A stretch of 64,000 nt of DNA from Neobacillus pocheonensis (GTDB taxonomy: Bacteria > Bacillota > Bacilli > Bacillales > Cytobacillaceae), in assembly GCA_023702235.1 (NCBI GenBank), contig JAMQCR010000003.1, forward strand, positions 855,913 through 919,912, written 5' to 3'. The notes under the pieces are model-generated. The model worked only from the letters and a program-made list of their open reading frames with translations. It was not told the origin of the DNA and searched no databases. The position numbers and the translations under genes were made by a program. How positions within the stretch are numbered: the first letter of the stretch is position 1; every line of letters starts with the position of its first letter. Below, piece after piece: positions 26,405 through 35,653 of this stretch.

Positions 26405-28749
26405 TTGGAAGATAATATTCAAAAGCATGTAGACAGGCTTTTGCAATATATGAAGGATGAGGCATACAAACCATTAACGGTTCAGGAGCTAGAAACAGCC
26501 TTCGGTATTCAAGATTCGAGTGACTTTAAGGAATTTGTTAAAGCGCTTGTTCAAATGGAAGAGAAAGGGTTGATCGTCCGGACCCGCAGCAACCGCTATG
26601 GTTTGCCACAAAAAATGAATTTAATAAGAGGAAAACTGATAGGACATGCAAAAGGATTTGCGTTTGTCGTACCCGATGAACCAGGGATGGATGATATTTT
26701 TATTCCGCCAAATGAAACAAATACGGCCATGCATGGTGATACCGTTTTAGCCCGTATTTCTTCAGAAACCTCAGGGCAGCGCCGTGAAGGAAGCATCATC
26801 CGAATCCTGGAGCGGGGCATCCAGCAAATGGTCGGAACGTATGTAGAAAGCAAGAGTTTTGGATTTGTGATTCCCGATGATAAAAAGTTTGCTAGTGATA
26901 TTTTTATCCCAAAAATGGCTTCCAAAGGAGCAGTTGAAGGACACAAAGTTGTTGTTAAACTGATCACCTATCCAGAAGGCCGTAAAAGTGCTGAGGGTGA
27001 AGTCATTGAGATTCTCGGACACAAAAATGACCCAGGAGTGGATATTCTTTCTGTCATACATAAGCACGGATTGCCGATGGCCTTTTCCTGATGACGTACT
27101 GAAGCAGGCAATTGATACACCTGATACGATTGACGAGAGTGAATTGGCGAATCGCCGCGATCTTCGGAATGAAACGATTGTCACGATTGACGGCGCTGAT
27201 GCCAAAGATCTTGATGATGCCGTAACGGTAACAAAGCTTGAAAATGGCAACTATAAGCTTGGCGTTCATATTGCCGATGTTAGCTATTATGTAAAAGAAG
27301 GAACGCCAATTGATCTGGAAGCAGAGGAACGTGCAACAAGCGTCTATTTAGTGGACAGGGTTATTCCGATGATTCCACATCGTTTATCGAATGGGATTTG
27401 TTCCTTGAATCCTAAAGTAGACCGGTTAGTACTTTCTTGTAATATGGAAATATCACCTGAAGGTCAAGTGGTCAACCATGAGATTTTTCAAAGTGTGATT
27501 AAAACAACTGAGCGGATGACCTATCATGATGTGAATCGAATTCTAGTTGATCATGATGAGGAAACAGAAGCTAGGTATGAGGCGCTAGTACCAATGTTTG
27601 AATTGATGGAAGAGCTCGCAACAGTTTTGCGTAATAAACGGATGAAGCGTGGCGCCATTGATTTCGATTTTAAAGAATCGAAGGTACTTGTAGATGATGA
27701 AGGAAAACCAACAGATGTCGTTGTTCGCGAACGTTCGGTAGCGGAGCGATTAATCGAAGAATTTATGCTTGCGGCAATGAAACGGTTGCAGAGCATTTTC
27801 ACTGGATGGATGTTCCGTTTATATACCGAATACATGAAGATCCAAAAGAGGATAAGCTAAGAAAGTTTTTCGAGTTTATTACGAACTTTGGTTATATCGT
27901 GAAAGGAACGGCAAATGATGTGCATCCAAGAGCGCTTCAGGAAATTATCGAGGAAGTTCAAGGAAAGCCAGAAGAAATGGTGATATCAACTGTGATGCTG
28001 CGTTCGATGCAGCAGGCAAAATATGATCCGGAAAGCTTAGGTCACTTTGGACTTTCAACAGAATTTTATACCCATTTTACTTCACCCATTCGCCGGTACC
28101 CGGATACGATTGTTCATCGTTTGATTCGAACCTATTTAATAGAAGGAAAACTCGATGAAACGACACGGGAAAAATGGAATGCCCGCCTTCCAGAGATTGC
28201 TCAGCATTCATCAAAAATGGAGCGCCGATCTGTTGATGCGGAGCGCGAAACAGATGAGTTGAAAAAAGCAGAATACATGGAGGATAAAATTGGGGTTGAG
28301 TATGATGGGATCATCAGCTCGGTAACCAATTTTGGGATGTTCGTCGAGCTTCCGAATACGATTGAAGGCTTGTTCATGTTAGCTACATGACCGATGATTA
28401 TTATCGCTTTGACGAACGCCATTTTGCGATGATTGGCGAACGGACAGGAAATGTGTTCCGAATTGGCGATGAAATTACCGTTCGAGTGGTGAAGGTCAAT
28501 AAAGAAGAACGCTCCATTGATTTTGAAATCGTCGGTATGAAGGGAACGCGGAGAGAGCGAACCGAGGCACCGAAGGTATTTAAAACAGGCAGTGATACGA
28601 ATAAACCTCGCCGGAACAAACAGCAAGGGGACCGTAATAAAAAGTCTGAAACGACCGGACAAGGTCAGGGGGACAAATCGAAAAAGAAAAGAAAGTTTTA
28701 CGAAAATGTTCCTATTGCAAAAAGTACGAAAAAGAAAAAGAGAAGATAG
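26405..28749 (+). CDS. rnr: Ribonuclease R (three frameshifts)
   Basis: Processive 3'-5' exoribonuclease (RNB family) that works with SmpB-tmRNA in RNA quality control. Order: N-terminal HTH-like region, cold-shock domains, RNB domain (TIDGADAKDLDDAVTVTKLE with metal-binding aspartates; HFTSPIRRYPDTIVHRLIR), S1 domain (YDGIISSVTNFGMFVELPNT) and a basic Lys/Arg tail. Frame changes occur at about 27087 (one extra T), 27776 (one A missing; LAANETVAEHFHW expected) and 28370 (one G missing; GLVHVSYMTDD expected). Restored length about 781 residues, as in B. subtilis. The TTG at 26405 has AAAGGAGGG at good spacing. Confidence 0.92.
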
Positions 28750-28754
28750 TCTCG

Positions 28755-28781
28755 GAGAGGGCCTTCCAAAAGGCTCTCTTT
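28755..28781 (+). terminator. Terminator after rnr
   Basis: AGAGGGCCTT/AAGGCTCTCT 10-bp stem with one wobble; the T-tract is short (TTTC), so termination may be partial. Confidence 0.55.
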
Positions 28782-28784
28782 CAA

Positions 28785-28813
28785 TTGTAGAACCTTGTGA
28801 ATTCTGCTACAAT
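28785..28813 (+). promoter_or_regulatory. Sigma-A promoter of smpB
   Basis: TTGTAG (28785-28790), 17-nt spacer, TACAAT (28808-28813), 24 bp before the smpB ATG. ATTGTAG...CTACAAT also makes an inverted repeat spanning both hexamers. Confidence 0.55.
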
Positions 28814-28836
28814 TAAGCAATAAATGAGGTGAGAAA

Positions 28837-29304
28837 ATGCCAAAAGGTGAAGGGAAAGTTGTCGCCCAAAATAAAAAAGCTTACCATGATTTCTTTATTG
28901 AAGAAACATATGAAGCTGGAATTGTTTTGCAGGGAACAGAAATCAAATCCATTCGTGCGGGCAAAGTCAATTTAAAAGATTCCTATGCGAGAATCCAAAA
29001 TGGCGAAGCACTTTTATACAGTATGCATATTAGTCCATATGAGCAAGGGAATCGCTATAACCATGACCCATTAAGAACGCGTAAGCTTTTGCTTCATAAA
29101 CGTGAAATCAGTAAGCTTATCGGTGAAACAAAAGAAGCAGGATACGCACTTGTTCCATTAAAGCTATATTTGAAAAATGGTTTTTGTAAGGTTCTAGTTG
29201 GGCTAGCAAAAGGTAAGAAGAATTACGATAAGCGGGAATCCTTGAAACAGAAAGAAGCAAAGCGTGAAATTGAACGAGCCTTCCGCGATCGTCAAAAAAT
29301 GTAA
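28837..29304 (+). CDS. smpB: SsrA-binding protein SmpB
   Basis: RNA-binding partner of tmRNA in trans-translation, 155 residues, cytosolic. It has an OB-fold with KAYHDFFIEETYEAGIVLQG, GTEIKSIRAGKVNLKDSYA and the basic C-terminal tail KGKKNYDKRESLKQKEAKRE that mimics a codon-anticodon helix. It lies directly before its RNA partner ssrA at 29454. GAGGTGAG precedes the ATG. Frame intact. Confidence 0.97.
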   Translation: MPKGEGKVVAQNKKAYHDFFIEETYEAGIVLQGTEIKSIRAGKVNLKDSYARIQNGEALLYSMHISPYEQGNRYNHDPLRTRKLLLHKREISKLIGETKEAGYALVPLKLYLKNGFCKVLVGLAKGKKNYDKRESLKQKEAKREIERAFRDRQKM

Positions 29305-29321
29305 CTTACAAATACTTACAA

Positions 29322-29349
29322 TTGAATTTTTCGCTCAGTGTGTTATAAT
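29322..29349 (+). promoter_or_regulatory. Promoter for ssrA precursor
   Basis: TTGAAT (29322-29327), 16-nt spacer, perfect TATAAT (29344-29349), about 100 bp before the mature tmRNA 5' end. This would give a leader removed by RNase P. Confidence 0.55.
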
Positions 29350-29453
29350 AAGTTTGTCGCCAAGAAGCGGCAAGAAACTTTTGCTCTAACTTATGTTGAG
29401 CACCCGAACGTCTTAGCTTGAATCTTTAACTAGATTTCAGCTCATTTTATAAT

Positions 29454-29810
29454 GGGGACGCTACGGATTCGACAGGGGTAGTTTGAGCTTAGGTCGCGAG
29501 TCGAGGGGATCGGCACGTTAAAACGTCAAAGCCATAACTGGCAAAACTAACAACAACCTCGCTTTCGCAGCTTAATACTGCATAGCGGTTCCTCCCTCCA
29601 TTGCCCATGTGGTAGGGTAAGGGACTCACTCTAAGTGGGCTACGCCGGATTCCACCGCCTGAGGATGAAGGAAGAGAACAACCAGGCTAGCTGACCAAAC
29701 GCCTGTCGATAGGCATATGGCTCAGCGAAGCGCCAATATGTCGACTACACTCGTAGAAGCTTAAGTGCCGATATCTTTGGACGTGGGTTCGATTCCCACC
29801 GTCTCCACCA
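29454..29810 (+). ncRNA. ssrA: Transfer-messenger RNA (tmRNA, ssrA)
   Basis: Rescues stalled ribosomes and tags their products. The 5' end GGGGACGCTACGGATTCGAC and the 3' end GGTTCGATTCCCACCGTCTC plus CACCA form the tRNA-like domain with an encoded CCA. The tag frame at 29540-29575 reads GKTNNNLAFAA then TAA, preceded by the charged Ala, with degradation-signal end AA. The tag resembles those of other Bacillus (GK.NNN..LAA type) but ends AFAA rather than ALAA. About 357 nt. Confidence 0.96.
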
Positions 29811-29826
29811 TACATAGGTGGATAAC

Positions 29827-29855
29827 AAGACTAGCAGAGATGCTGGTCTTTTTTA
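29827..29855 (+). terminator. Terminator of ssrA
   Basis: AAGACTAGCA/TGCTGGTCTT 10-bp stem (one wobble), GAGA loop, followed by T-rich tract. Confidence 0.85.
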
Positions 29856-30069
29856 TTTCTGAAAAAAGGCATCTTCGAATGTGATCTTCTTAAAATTTAA
29901 TTTGCCTATAAAAAAAGGATTTTCAACCCTATTAAGCTTTATAGGATTAATAAAAGAGACCATTTTAACTTCGACAACTGCATTGTATTATACATCTAGT
30001 ATCATATAGGACTCCGCTTTACTAAAAAGGTACATATTCACAAATAAACATTATCATACACCAAATGAA

Positions 30070-30135
30070 TTCCGTTAAAGCGGAATTTTCCCGTTTTTCG
30101 GAATAAATATAACGTTAAATTCCGAAAAAACGGAA
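30070..30135 (+). promoter_or_regulatory. Three palindromic upstream sites, probable sigma-54 activator binding sites
   Basis: TTCCGTTAAAGCGGAA (30070-30085), TTCCCGTTTTTCGGAA (30088-30103) and TTCCGAAAAAACGGAA (30120-30135) share TTCC-N8-GGAA, 16 bp each, centres 18 and 32 bp apart. They lie 97-162 bp upstream of a -24/-12 promoter, the normal place for an enhancer. The rest of 29856-30230 is AT-rich with no gene visible. Confidence 0.75.
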
Positions 30136-30231
30136 AGAACCTTTTTAAAATAAAATCATGCAGTTTCTTTAAACACCCAACAAAGTTAGTAATTATTCAC
30201 CATTATCTAATAATTAAGAATATAAGTTATT

Positions 30232-30248
30232 TTGGCATGGAACTTGCA
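30232..30248 (+). promoter_or_regulatory. Sigma-54 (-24/-12) promoter of the sco operon
   Basis: TTGGCATGGAACTTGCA matches the sigma-54 consensus YTGGCACGRNNNTTGCW with one change. GG (30234-30235) and GC (30246-30247) have the required 12-bp offset. Confidence 0.88.
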
Positions 30249-30299
30249 ATATACAATCATGTAAGGGGAATTTAAATTCAGGAGGTGTAAATAAATATT

Positions 30300-30313
30300 T
30301 GAAAACGCTTTCT
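30300..30313 (+). promoter_or_regulatory. cre-like site (CcpA) downstream of the sigma-54 promoter
   Basis: TGAAAACGCTTTCT matches the cre consensus TGWAANCGNTNWCA at all defined positions but the last. It lies about 52-65 bp after the -12 element and before the permease start, a roadblock position. Confidence 0.6.
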
Positions 30314-30347
30314 AGGACAGAAAAATAATTGAACAAGGGGGATTTAT

Positions 30348-31788
30348 ATGGACTTACTCGTCATACTTTTGGCATTAGGATTATTAATGTTTGTAGCCTA
30401 TCGGGGCTTTTCTGTTATTTTATTTGCGCCAATCTGTGCCCTGTTTGCCGTTTTATTGACAGAGCCCAGCTATGTTTTGCCGTTCTTTTCAGGAATCTTT
30501 ATGGAAAAAATGGTCGGTTTTATAAAATCTTATTTTCCCGTTTTTTTACTTGGTGCTATTTTCGGTAAGGTGGTTGAAATGTCGCCTTGCTGAATCAATT
30601 GCGAAAACGATTGTTAAATTAATTGGAGCAAAAAGAGCCATTCTGACAATCGTCCTGCTTGGAGCCATTTTAACCTATAGTGGTGTGAGTTTATTCGTAG
30701 TTGTATTTGCCGTATTTCCGTTCGCGGCCCATTTGTTCAGGGAAGCAAATATTCCAAAACGTTTGATTCCAGGAACGATTGCATTAGGTGCATTTTCTTT
30801 TACAATGGATGCCCTGCCGGGTACTCCTCAGATCCAGAACGTTATTCCGATCTCATTCTTTAAAACCGATATTTATGCCGCACCGGCTTTGGGGATCATC
30901 GGCGGATTGTTTGTATTTGTTTTAGGACTCCTATATTTGGAATCCAGAAGAAGAAAGGCAGCAAAAACAGGTGAAGGCTATTTTGGCTTCGGTACAGAAA
31001 ATGCTTCGGCTGTTGAAGAGGCAAATCTTATGAATAAAGGAGAGCCTGTTGCCAATTTCTCAGCTGATCAATCTGTTGCCCGCCAACTATTGGCTTTTGT
31101 GCCACTCGTTCTTGTTGGAGTAATGAATAAGGTTTTTGTTACATACATTCCTAAGTGGTATCCAAATGGCTTTGATTTTTCAAAAATAGGCTTAAAAGCT
31201 TTTGGTGTAGTCGATACTGCTGCGGTTGCTGCGATCTGGGCAGTTGAAATGGCTTTAGTCGTAGGAATTGTGGCCACTTTTGCTTATAACTGGAAACGGG
31301 TCACGCAAAACTTAAAAGAGGGTTTAAATGCCAGTATCGGTGGTTCACTGCTTGCTACGATGAATACCGGTGCTGAGTACGGCTTTGGCGGAATCATCGC
31401 GGCTTTACCGGGCTTCTCAGCGATTAGCGGCGGAATCTCTCATACCTTTACAAATCCACTGGTAAATGGTGCGGTTACGACCTCTACGCTAGCCGGGATT
31501 ACGGGTTCAGCATCTGGCGGTATGGGAATTGCCTTAAGTGCAATGGCTGATAAATACAACCAGGCAATTGCAACGGCCCACATCCCACCGGAAGTAATGC
31601 ACCGTGTAGTGGCAATGGCATCCGGTGGTATGGATACGCTTCCACACAATGGAGCGGTTATTACATTACTTGCTGTCACAGGGTTAACACATCGACAATC
31701 GTACCGTGATATTTTCGCTGTAACAGTCATTAAAACACTTGCCGTTTTCTTTATTATTGCCCTTTATTCTTTAACAGGAATTGTATAA
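30348..31788 (+). CDS. yxjC: GntP-family permease (YxjC-like), probably short-chain hydroxy/keto acid uptake (frameshift)
   Basis: Multi-spanning inner-membrane permease of the GntP/citrate-type superfamily, about 480 residues after correction, with about 11-12 hydrophobic segments. Signatures include FSFTMDALPGTPQIQNVIP, SIGGSLLATMNTGAEYGFGG, ITGSASGGMGIALSAM and ASGGMDTLPHNGAVITLL. The frame changes at about 30583: two bases are missing, expected VVEMSGLAESIAKTIVKLIG. In B. subtilis yxjC heads yxjC-scoA-scoB-yxjF, and the same order is seen here, so the cargo is probably 3-hydroxybutyrate, acetoacetate or a similar acid; this is inference. CAAGGGGGA precedes the ATG. Confidence 0.85.
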
Positions 31789-31802
31789 GCGTTTATTTTA
31801 AA

Positions 31803-31839
31803 AGGTTACTAGTCAGTTAATTGGCTAGGCTAGTAACCT
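31803..31839 (+). other. Intra-operon stem-loop between permease and scoA
   Basis: AGGTTACTAG/CTAGTAACCT perfect 10-bp stem with 17-nt loop and a weak T-tract (CTCTTT). It could be a partial terminator or processing signal lowering scoAB expression relative to the permease, or the reverse. Confidence 0.6.
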
Positions 31840-31878
31840 CTTTAACTAAGTGATAGATAATAGAAAGGAGATTGTAAA

Positions 31879-32578
31879 ATGAAAAAGGGAAAAATAAGCG
31901 ATTCCTTTGAGGCTGCTATTCAAGATATTCATGATGGTGCGACCATCATTGTCGGAGGGTTTGGTCTTTGCGGGATACCGGAGAAGGCATTCAAGCTTTA
32001 CGGGAAAAAGGTGTAAAAGACTTGACCATTGTCAGCAATAACTGTGGAGTGGATGACTGGGGGCTTGGGCTTTTATTAGCGAATAAACAGATTAAGAAAA
32101 TGATTTCTTCTTATGTGGGAGAAAACAAGATTTTTGAACGGCAATTTTTAAGCGGAGAGTTAGAAGTGGAGCTGGTTCCTCAAGGAACACTTGCCGAACG
32201 AATTCGTGCGGGTGGTGCAGGGATTCCTGGGTTTTATACGGCAACAGGTGTGGGGACACCAATTGCCGAAGGAAAAGAACATAAAGAGTTTGATGGAAAA
32301 ACATTTATTCTTGAAAAAGGAATTGTCGGAGATTTTGCTTTAGTAAAGGCTTGGAAAGCAGACACTTTGGGGAATTTAATGTATCAAAAAACGGCACGGA
32401 ATTTTAATCCGCTTGCAGCGATGGCGGAAAAATCACGATTGCAGAGGTGGAAGAAATAGTGGCAGTAGGTGAACTTGATCCTGACCAAATCCATACTCCG
32501 AGCATTTATGTGCAAAGAGTTCTAAAAGGAGAAAATTACGTAAAGCGAATCGAACGTAAGAAAGTGACTCAAGCATAG
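31879..32578 (+). CDS. scoA: 3-oxoacid CoA-transferase subunit A (ScoA) (two frameshifts)
   Basis: Alpha subunit of succinyl-CoA:3-ketoacid CoA-transferase, which activates acetoacetate. It begins MKKGKISDSFEAAIQDIHDG; GATIIVGGFGLCGIPEKA is the conserved N-terminal glycine-rich region, and VELVPQGTLAERIRAGGAGI is the oxyanion segment. One A is missing near 31991 (EKAIQALREKGVKDL expected) and one G near 32424 (MAGKITIAEVEEIVAVGELD expected). The corrected frame ends at TAG 32576-32578, giving about 233 residues, normal for ScoA. AAAGGAG precedes the start. Adjacent to scoB. Confidence 0.9.
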
Positions 32579-32594
32579 AGAGGAGATTTTTCAA

Positions 32595-33248
32595 ATGGAT
32601 GTACGACAAAAAATTATTAAGCGCTCGGTTTTAGAAATAAAAGATGGTATGAACGTGAATCTAGGGATTGGAATGCCAACACTTATAGCGAATGAAATTC
32701 CCTCAGATTACAGTGTATTGCTGCAATCAGAAAATGGGCTGTTAGGAATTGGTCCATATCCCCTTCCGGACGAAGTTGACCCGGATTTAATCAATGCCGG
32801 AAAAGAAACGGTAACGGCTGTTCCTGGTTCCTCCTATTTTGATAGTGCTGAATCGTTTGCGATGATTCGCGGAGGACATATTGATTTAGCGATCCTCGGA
32901 GGCATGGAGGTGTCCGAAAAAGGTGATTTAGCAAATTGGATGATACCCGGAAAGATGATTAAAGGGATGGGCGGTGCAATGGACTTAGTTAATGGGGCTA
33001 AACGGGTTGTTGTTATCATGGAGCATGTGAATAAGCATGGTGAATCAAAAGTAAAGCATGAATGTGATCTGCCTCTGACAGGAAAGAACGTTGTCAACAG
33101 GTTAATAACTGATTTGGCCGTATTTGATTTTAATGAAGAAGGAATGATTTTAATAGAATTGCAGGAGGGCGTGACGATAAAGGAAGTTCAAGAAAAAACA
33201 GAGGCTTCATTTACTGTCAGTCCAAAACTTATGTCAAAGCACCAATAA
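32595..33248 (+). CDS. scoB: 3-oxoacid CoA-transferase subunit B (ScoB)
   Basis: Beta subunit of the same CoA-transferase; the catalytic Glu forming the glutamyl-CoA thioester lies in LLQSENGLLGIG. NLGIGMPTLIANEIP, SFAMIRGGHIDLAILGG and GKMIKGMGGAMDLV are family hallmarks. 217 residues, normal. AGAGGAG precedes the ATG. With ScoA it would convert acetoacetate plus succinyl-CoA to acetoacetyl-CoA, feeding ketone-body-type acids taken up by the permease into central metabolism. Frame intact. Confidence 0.94.
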   Translation: MDVRQKIIKRSVLEIKDGMNVNLGIGMPTLIANEIPSDYSVLLQSENGLLGIGPYPLPDEVDPDLINAGKETVTAVPGSSYFDSAESFAMIRGGHIDLAILGGMEVSEKGDLANWMIPGKMIKGMGGAMDLVNGAKRVVVIMEHVNKHGESKVKHECDLPLTGKNVVNRLITDLAVFDFNEEGMILIELQEGVTIKEVQEKTEASFTVSPKLMSKHQ

Positions 33249-33279
33249 CTACTATTGTGTATCAGGGAGTGAATCATCG

Positions 33280-34065
33280 ATGGGAAAGCTTTTAGAAGGA
33301 AAAACAGCCTTTATTACAGGTTCAGCAAGCGGAATCGGGCTTGAAGTAGCCAAAACCTTTGCAATCGAAGGCGCAAAGGTTGTCATTTCCGATTTGAATA
33401 AGGAAGCAACTGAAAAGGTGACGCTTGAGTTTACAGAGCAGGGCTTTCAAGCATTAGCCGCACCTTGCGATGTTACAGATGAGGAGGCCTTTAAAAGGAG
33501 TATTGAAAAGGCCTATCAAACTTTTGACCGTGTAGATATTTTGGTAAACAATGCAGGCCTGCAATATATATCGGCAATTGAAGAATTTCCAACAGAAAAA
33601 TTTAAGTTATTAATCAATGTCATGCTGACTGCGCCTTTTATTGGGATTAAAAACGTCTTCCCAATTATGAAAAAGCAAGGATTTGGAAGAATCATTAACA
33701 TGGCCTCCATCAATGGACTGGTCGGATTTTCCGGAAAGGCAGCCTACAATAGTGCAAAACACGGGGTCATAGGCTTAACGAAAGTAGCGGCATTGGAAGG
33801 GGCAGAACATGGAATAACCGTCAATGCATTGTGCCCTGGCTATGTTGATACACCACTTGTTAGAAATCAGTTAAAAGACTTGGCGGCAACAAGAAATGTT
33901 GGGCTTGACAGTGTGATTGAAGAAGTTCTCTTCCCGCTGGTTCCGCAAAAACGACTGCTCTCGGTTGAGGAAATTGCAGATTATGCGGTCTTTTTAGCTA
34001 GTGATAAAGCAAGGGGAGTCACCGGGCAGGCAGTTGTTCTTGATGGAGGTTATACCGTTCAATGA
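33280..34065 (+). CDS. yxjF: 3-hydroxybutyrate dehydrogenase (YxjF-type SDR)
   Basis: Short-chain dehydrogenase/reductase, 261 residues, NAD-dependent. Cofactor motif TGSASGIG (residues 11-18), NNAG at about 89, catalytic Ser in NMASING, and Tyr-x3-Lys in YNSAKHG. PGYVDTPLVRNQLKD and the C-terminal TGQAVVLDGGYTVQ fit 3-hydroxybutyrate dehydrogenases. It would oxidise 3-hydroxybutyrate to acetoacetate, the ScoAB substrate, which fits its place as the last gene of the operon. Confidence 0.9.
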   Translation: MGKLLEGKTAFITGSASGIGLEVAKTFAIEGAKVVISDLNKEATEKVTLEFTEQGFQALAAPCDVTDEEAFKRSIEKAYQTFDRVDILVNNAGLQYISAIEEFPTEKFKLLINVMLTAPFIGIKNVFPIMKKQGFGRIINMASINGLVGFSGKAAYNSAKHGVIGLTKVAALEGAEHGITVNALCPGYVDTPLVRNQLKDLAATRNVGLDSVIEEVLFPLVPQKRLLSVEEIADYAVFLASDKARGVTGQAVVLDGGYTVQ

Positions 34066-34069
34066 AATT

Positions 34070-34092
34070 AGAACCCATTATGGGTTCTTTTT
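34070..34092 (+). terminator. Terminator of the sco operon
   Basis: AGAACCCA/TGGGTTCT perfect 8-bp stem with TTA loop, followed by TTTTTC. Confidence 0.85.
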
Positions 34093-34129
34093 CAATTTTT
34101 GGAAGTTTCAGTCCCCTTTATCATTCTTT

Positions 34130-34138
34130 TGCTATAAT
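34130..34138 (+). promoter_or_regulatory. Extended -10 promoter of the sigma-54 activator gene
   Basis: TGCTATAAT gives a TGN extension plus perfect TATAAT 32 bp before the ATG. No good -35 is seen at 17 bp. Confidence 0.5.
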
Positions 34139-34170
34139 AGAGTTATCAAGAAGTAAAGGGGAGAAATTCA

Positions 34171-35583
34171 ATGAACGGACTTGCTCATATTCCCTATAAC
34201 TGGCTCGAAGAAATTATTAATCTAGCAGCAGAACGGATCGTTTTGGTTGATCGCAATGGAATCATTCAATATATCAATTCAGGCTATTGTGAGTTTATCG
34301 GAACAACAATGGAATCGGCGATTGGGAAGCATGTTCAGGATGTCATTGAGAACACGCGCATGCATATCGTTGCTCAAACAGGTCATGCCGATCTGGCAGC
34401 TGTCCAATCGATAAATGGGAGTGACATGATTGCCAACCGTTTCCCGCTAATCGTAGATGGAGAACTGGTTGGTGCGGTCGGAACTGTGATGTTTCGAAAT
34501 CCCGAGGAATGGCGGCACTACCAGACAAAAATTCAAGCACTTGTAGAAGAGCTTAAGTATTATAAAACCAGATATGAAAAAGAGTTGAAAAGTAAATACA
34601 GTTTTAACGATTTAATTGGTAACAGCCAAGCATTTTCGGCTTCAAAAAAACTGGCAGAAAGAGTTTCAGGAAGTCATTCTTCGGTGTTATTATTGGGAGA
34701 ATCCGGTACAGGAAAGGAGTTATTTGCTCATGCGATCCACTCTAACAGTACTCGTTCGGCTTACCCGTTTGTCCCGATTAATTGCGCCTCTATTCCGGAG
34801 CACTTATTGGAATCGGAATTATTCGGCTATGAAGAGGGAGCTTTTACTGGTGCTAAAAAAGGCGGCAAAAAGGGACAATTTCAAAATGCCAACTTTGGAA
34901 CCATTTTTCTTGATGAAATAGGGGATATGCCCCTTTCGATGCAAAGTAAGCTCCTTAGAGTCCTGCAGGAAAAAGAAGTTCAGCGAATAGGCGGACAAAA
35001 ATCCACACCGGTTGATGTAAGGGTTATCGCTGCAACACACAGGGATTTGGAAAAAATGGTGCAAGAAGGGGAGTTCCGCCAAGATTTATATTATCGTTTG
35101 AATGTTATTAAAATAGAAATTCCTCCGCTTCGAAAACGGAAAGAAGATATCCCAATCCTTAGCAAGCATCTATTAAGAAAGCTAAGTAGAAAATTCCATC
35201 GCCAGGAAATTAACTTATCGGCAGATGTAATCGCAAGACTTCAGAATCATTTATGGCCGGGGAATATCCGTGAGCTTGAGAATGTGTTAGAACGAGCTAT
35301 TAATGTTTTGGATGGTAATACAATTGAGCTGAGTCACCTGCCGCTTTATCTTCGAGACCATGAAGGAAGTCAGTCGCTTCATCAAAAGTTACCATCCGAA
35401 GCGGCAACTAATACTTCGGTCTTTCCTATACAATCATTAAAAGAAACGGTTGCTCAAGCTGAAAAACAATCGATTCAAAATGTACTAACGATTACACAAG
35501 GAAATAAGCTTGAGGCAGCAAAATTACTGCAAATTAGTAAAACCAGCTTCTATGAAAAATGCAAACTATATGGTATTAAATAA
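34171..35583 (+). CDS. Sigma-54-dependent transcriptional activator (PAS-AAA+-Fis)
   Basis: 470-residue enhancer-binding protein. A PAS sensor occupies about residues 15-115 (ERIVLVDRNGIIQYINSGYC). The AAA+ domain has Walker A GESGTGKE (176-183), the sigma-54 contact loop GAFTGA (223-228) and Walker B TIFLDEIGD (244-252). A C-terminal Fis-type HTH (NKLEAAKLLQISKTSFYEKC) binds DNA. GAAGTAAAGGGGAG precedes the ATG. Directly downstream of the sco operon, it is the obvious activator of the -24/-12 promoter at 30232, presumably through the three TTCC-N8-GGAA palindromes. Effector unknown; PAS suggests a small ligand. Frame intact. Confidence 0.93.
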   Translation: MNGLAHIPYNWLEEIINLAAERIVLVDRNGIIQYINSGYCEFIGTTMESAIGKHVQDVIENTRMHIVAQTGHADLAAVQSINGSDMIANRFPLIVDGELVGAVGTVMFRNPEEWRHYQTKIQALVEELKYYKTRYEKELKSKYSFNDLIGNSQAFSASKKLAERVSGSHSSVLLLGESGTGKELFAHAIHSNSTRSAYPFVPINCASIPEHLLESELFGYEEGAFTGAKKGGKKGQFQNANFGTIFLDEIGDMPLSMQSKLLRVLQEKEVQRIGGQKSTPVDVRVIAATHRDLEKMVQEGEFRQDLYYRLNVIKIEIPPLRKRKEDIPILSKHLLRKLSRKFHRQEINLSADVIARLQNHLWPGNIRELENVLERAINVLDGNTIELSHLPLYLRDHEGSQSLHQKLPSEAATNTSVFPIQSLKETVAQAEKQSIQNVLTITQGNKLEAAKLLQISKTSFYEKCKLYGIK

Positions 35584-35653
35584 GGTGGGGCATGAATAAT
35601 TTAAACAACAACAGATAAGAGAAACAACCATTGAAGGATGTGACGTTAGCTTA

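Noticed and set aside
26771..27250. Minus-strand 159-codon open frame within rnr
   Set aside because: Antisense to conserved RNase R coding sequence; no family resemblance.
29811..30347. Integrated genomic island at the ssrA 3' end
   Set aside because: No integrase gene and no repeat of the tmRNA 3' end found downstream; the region is regulatory DNA for the sco operon.
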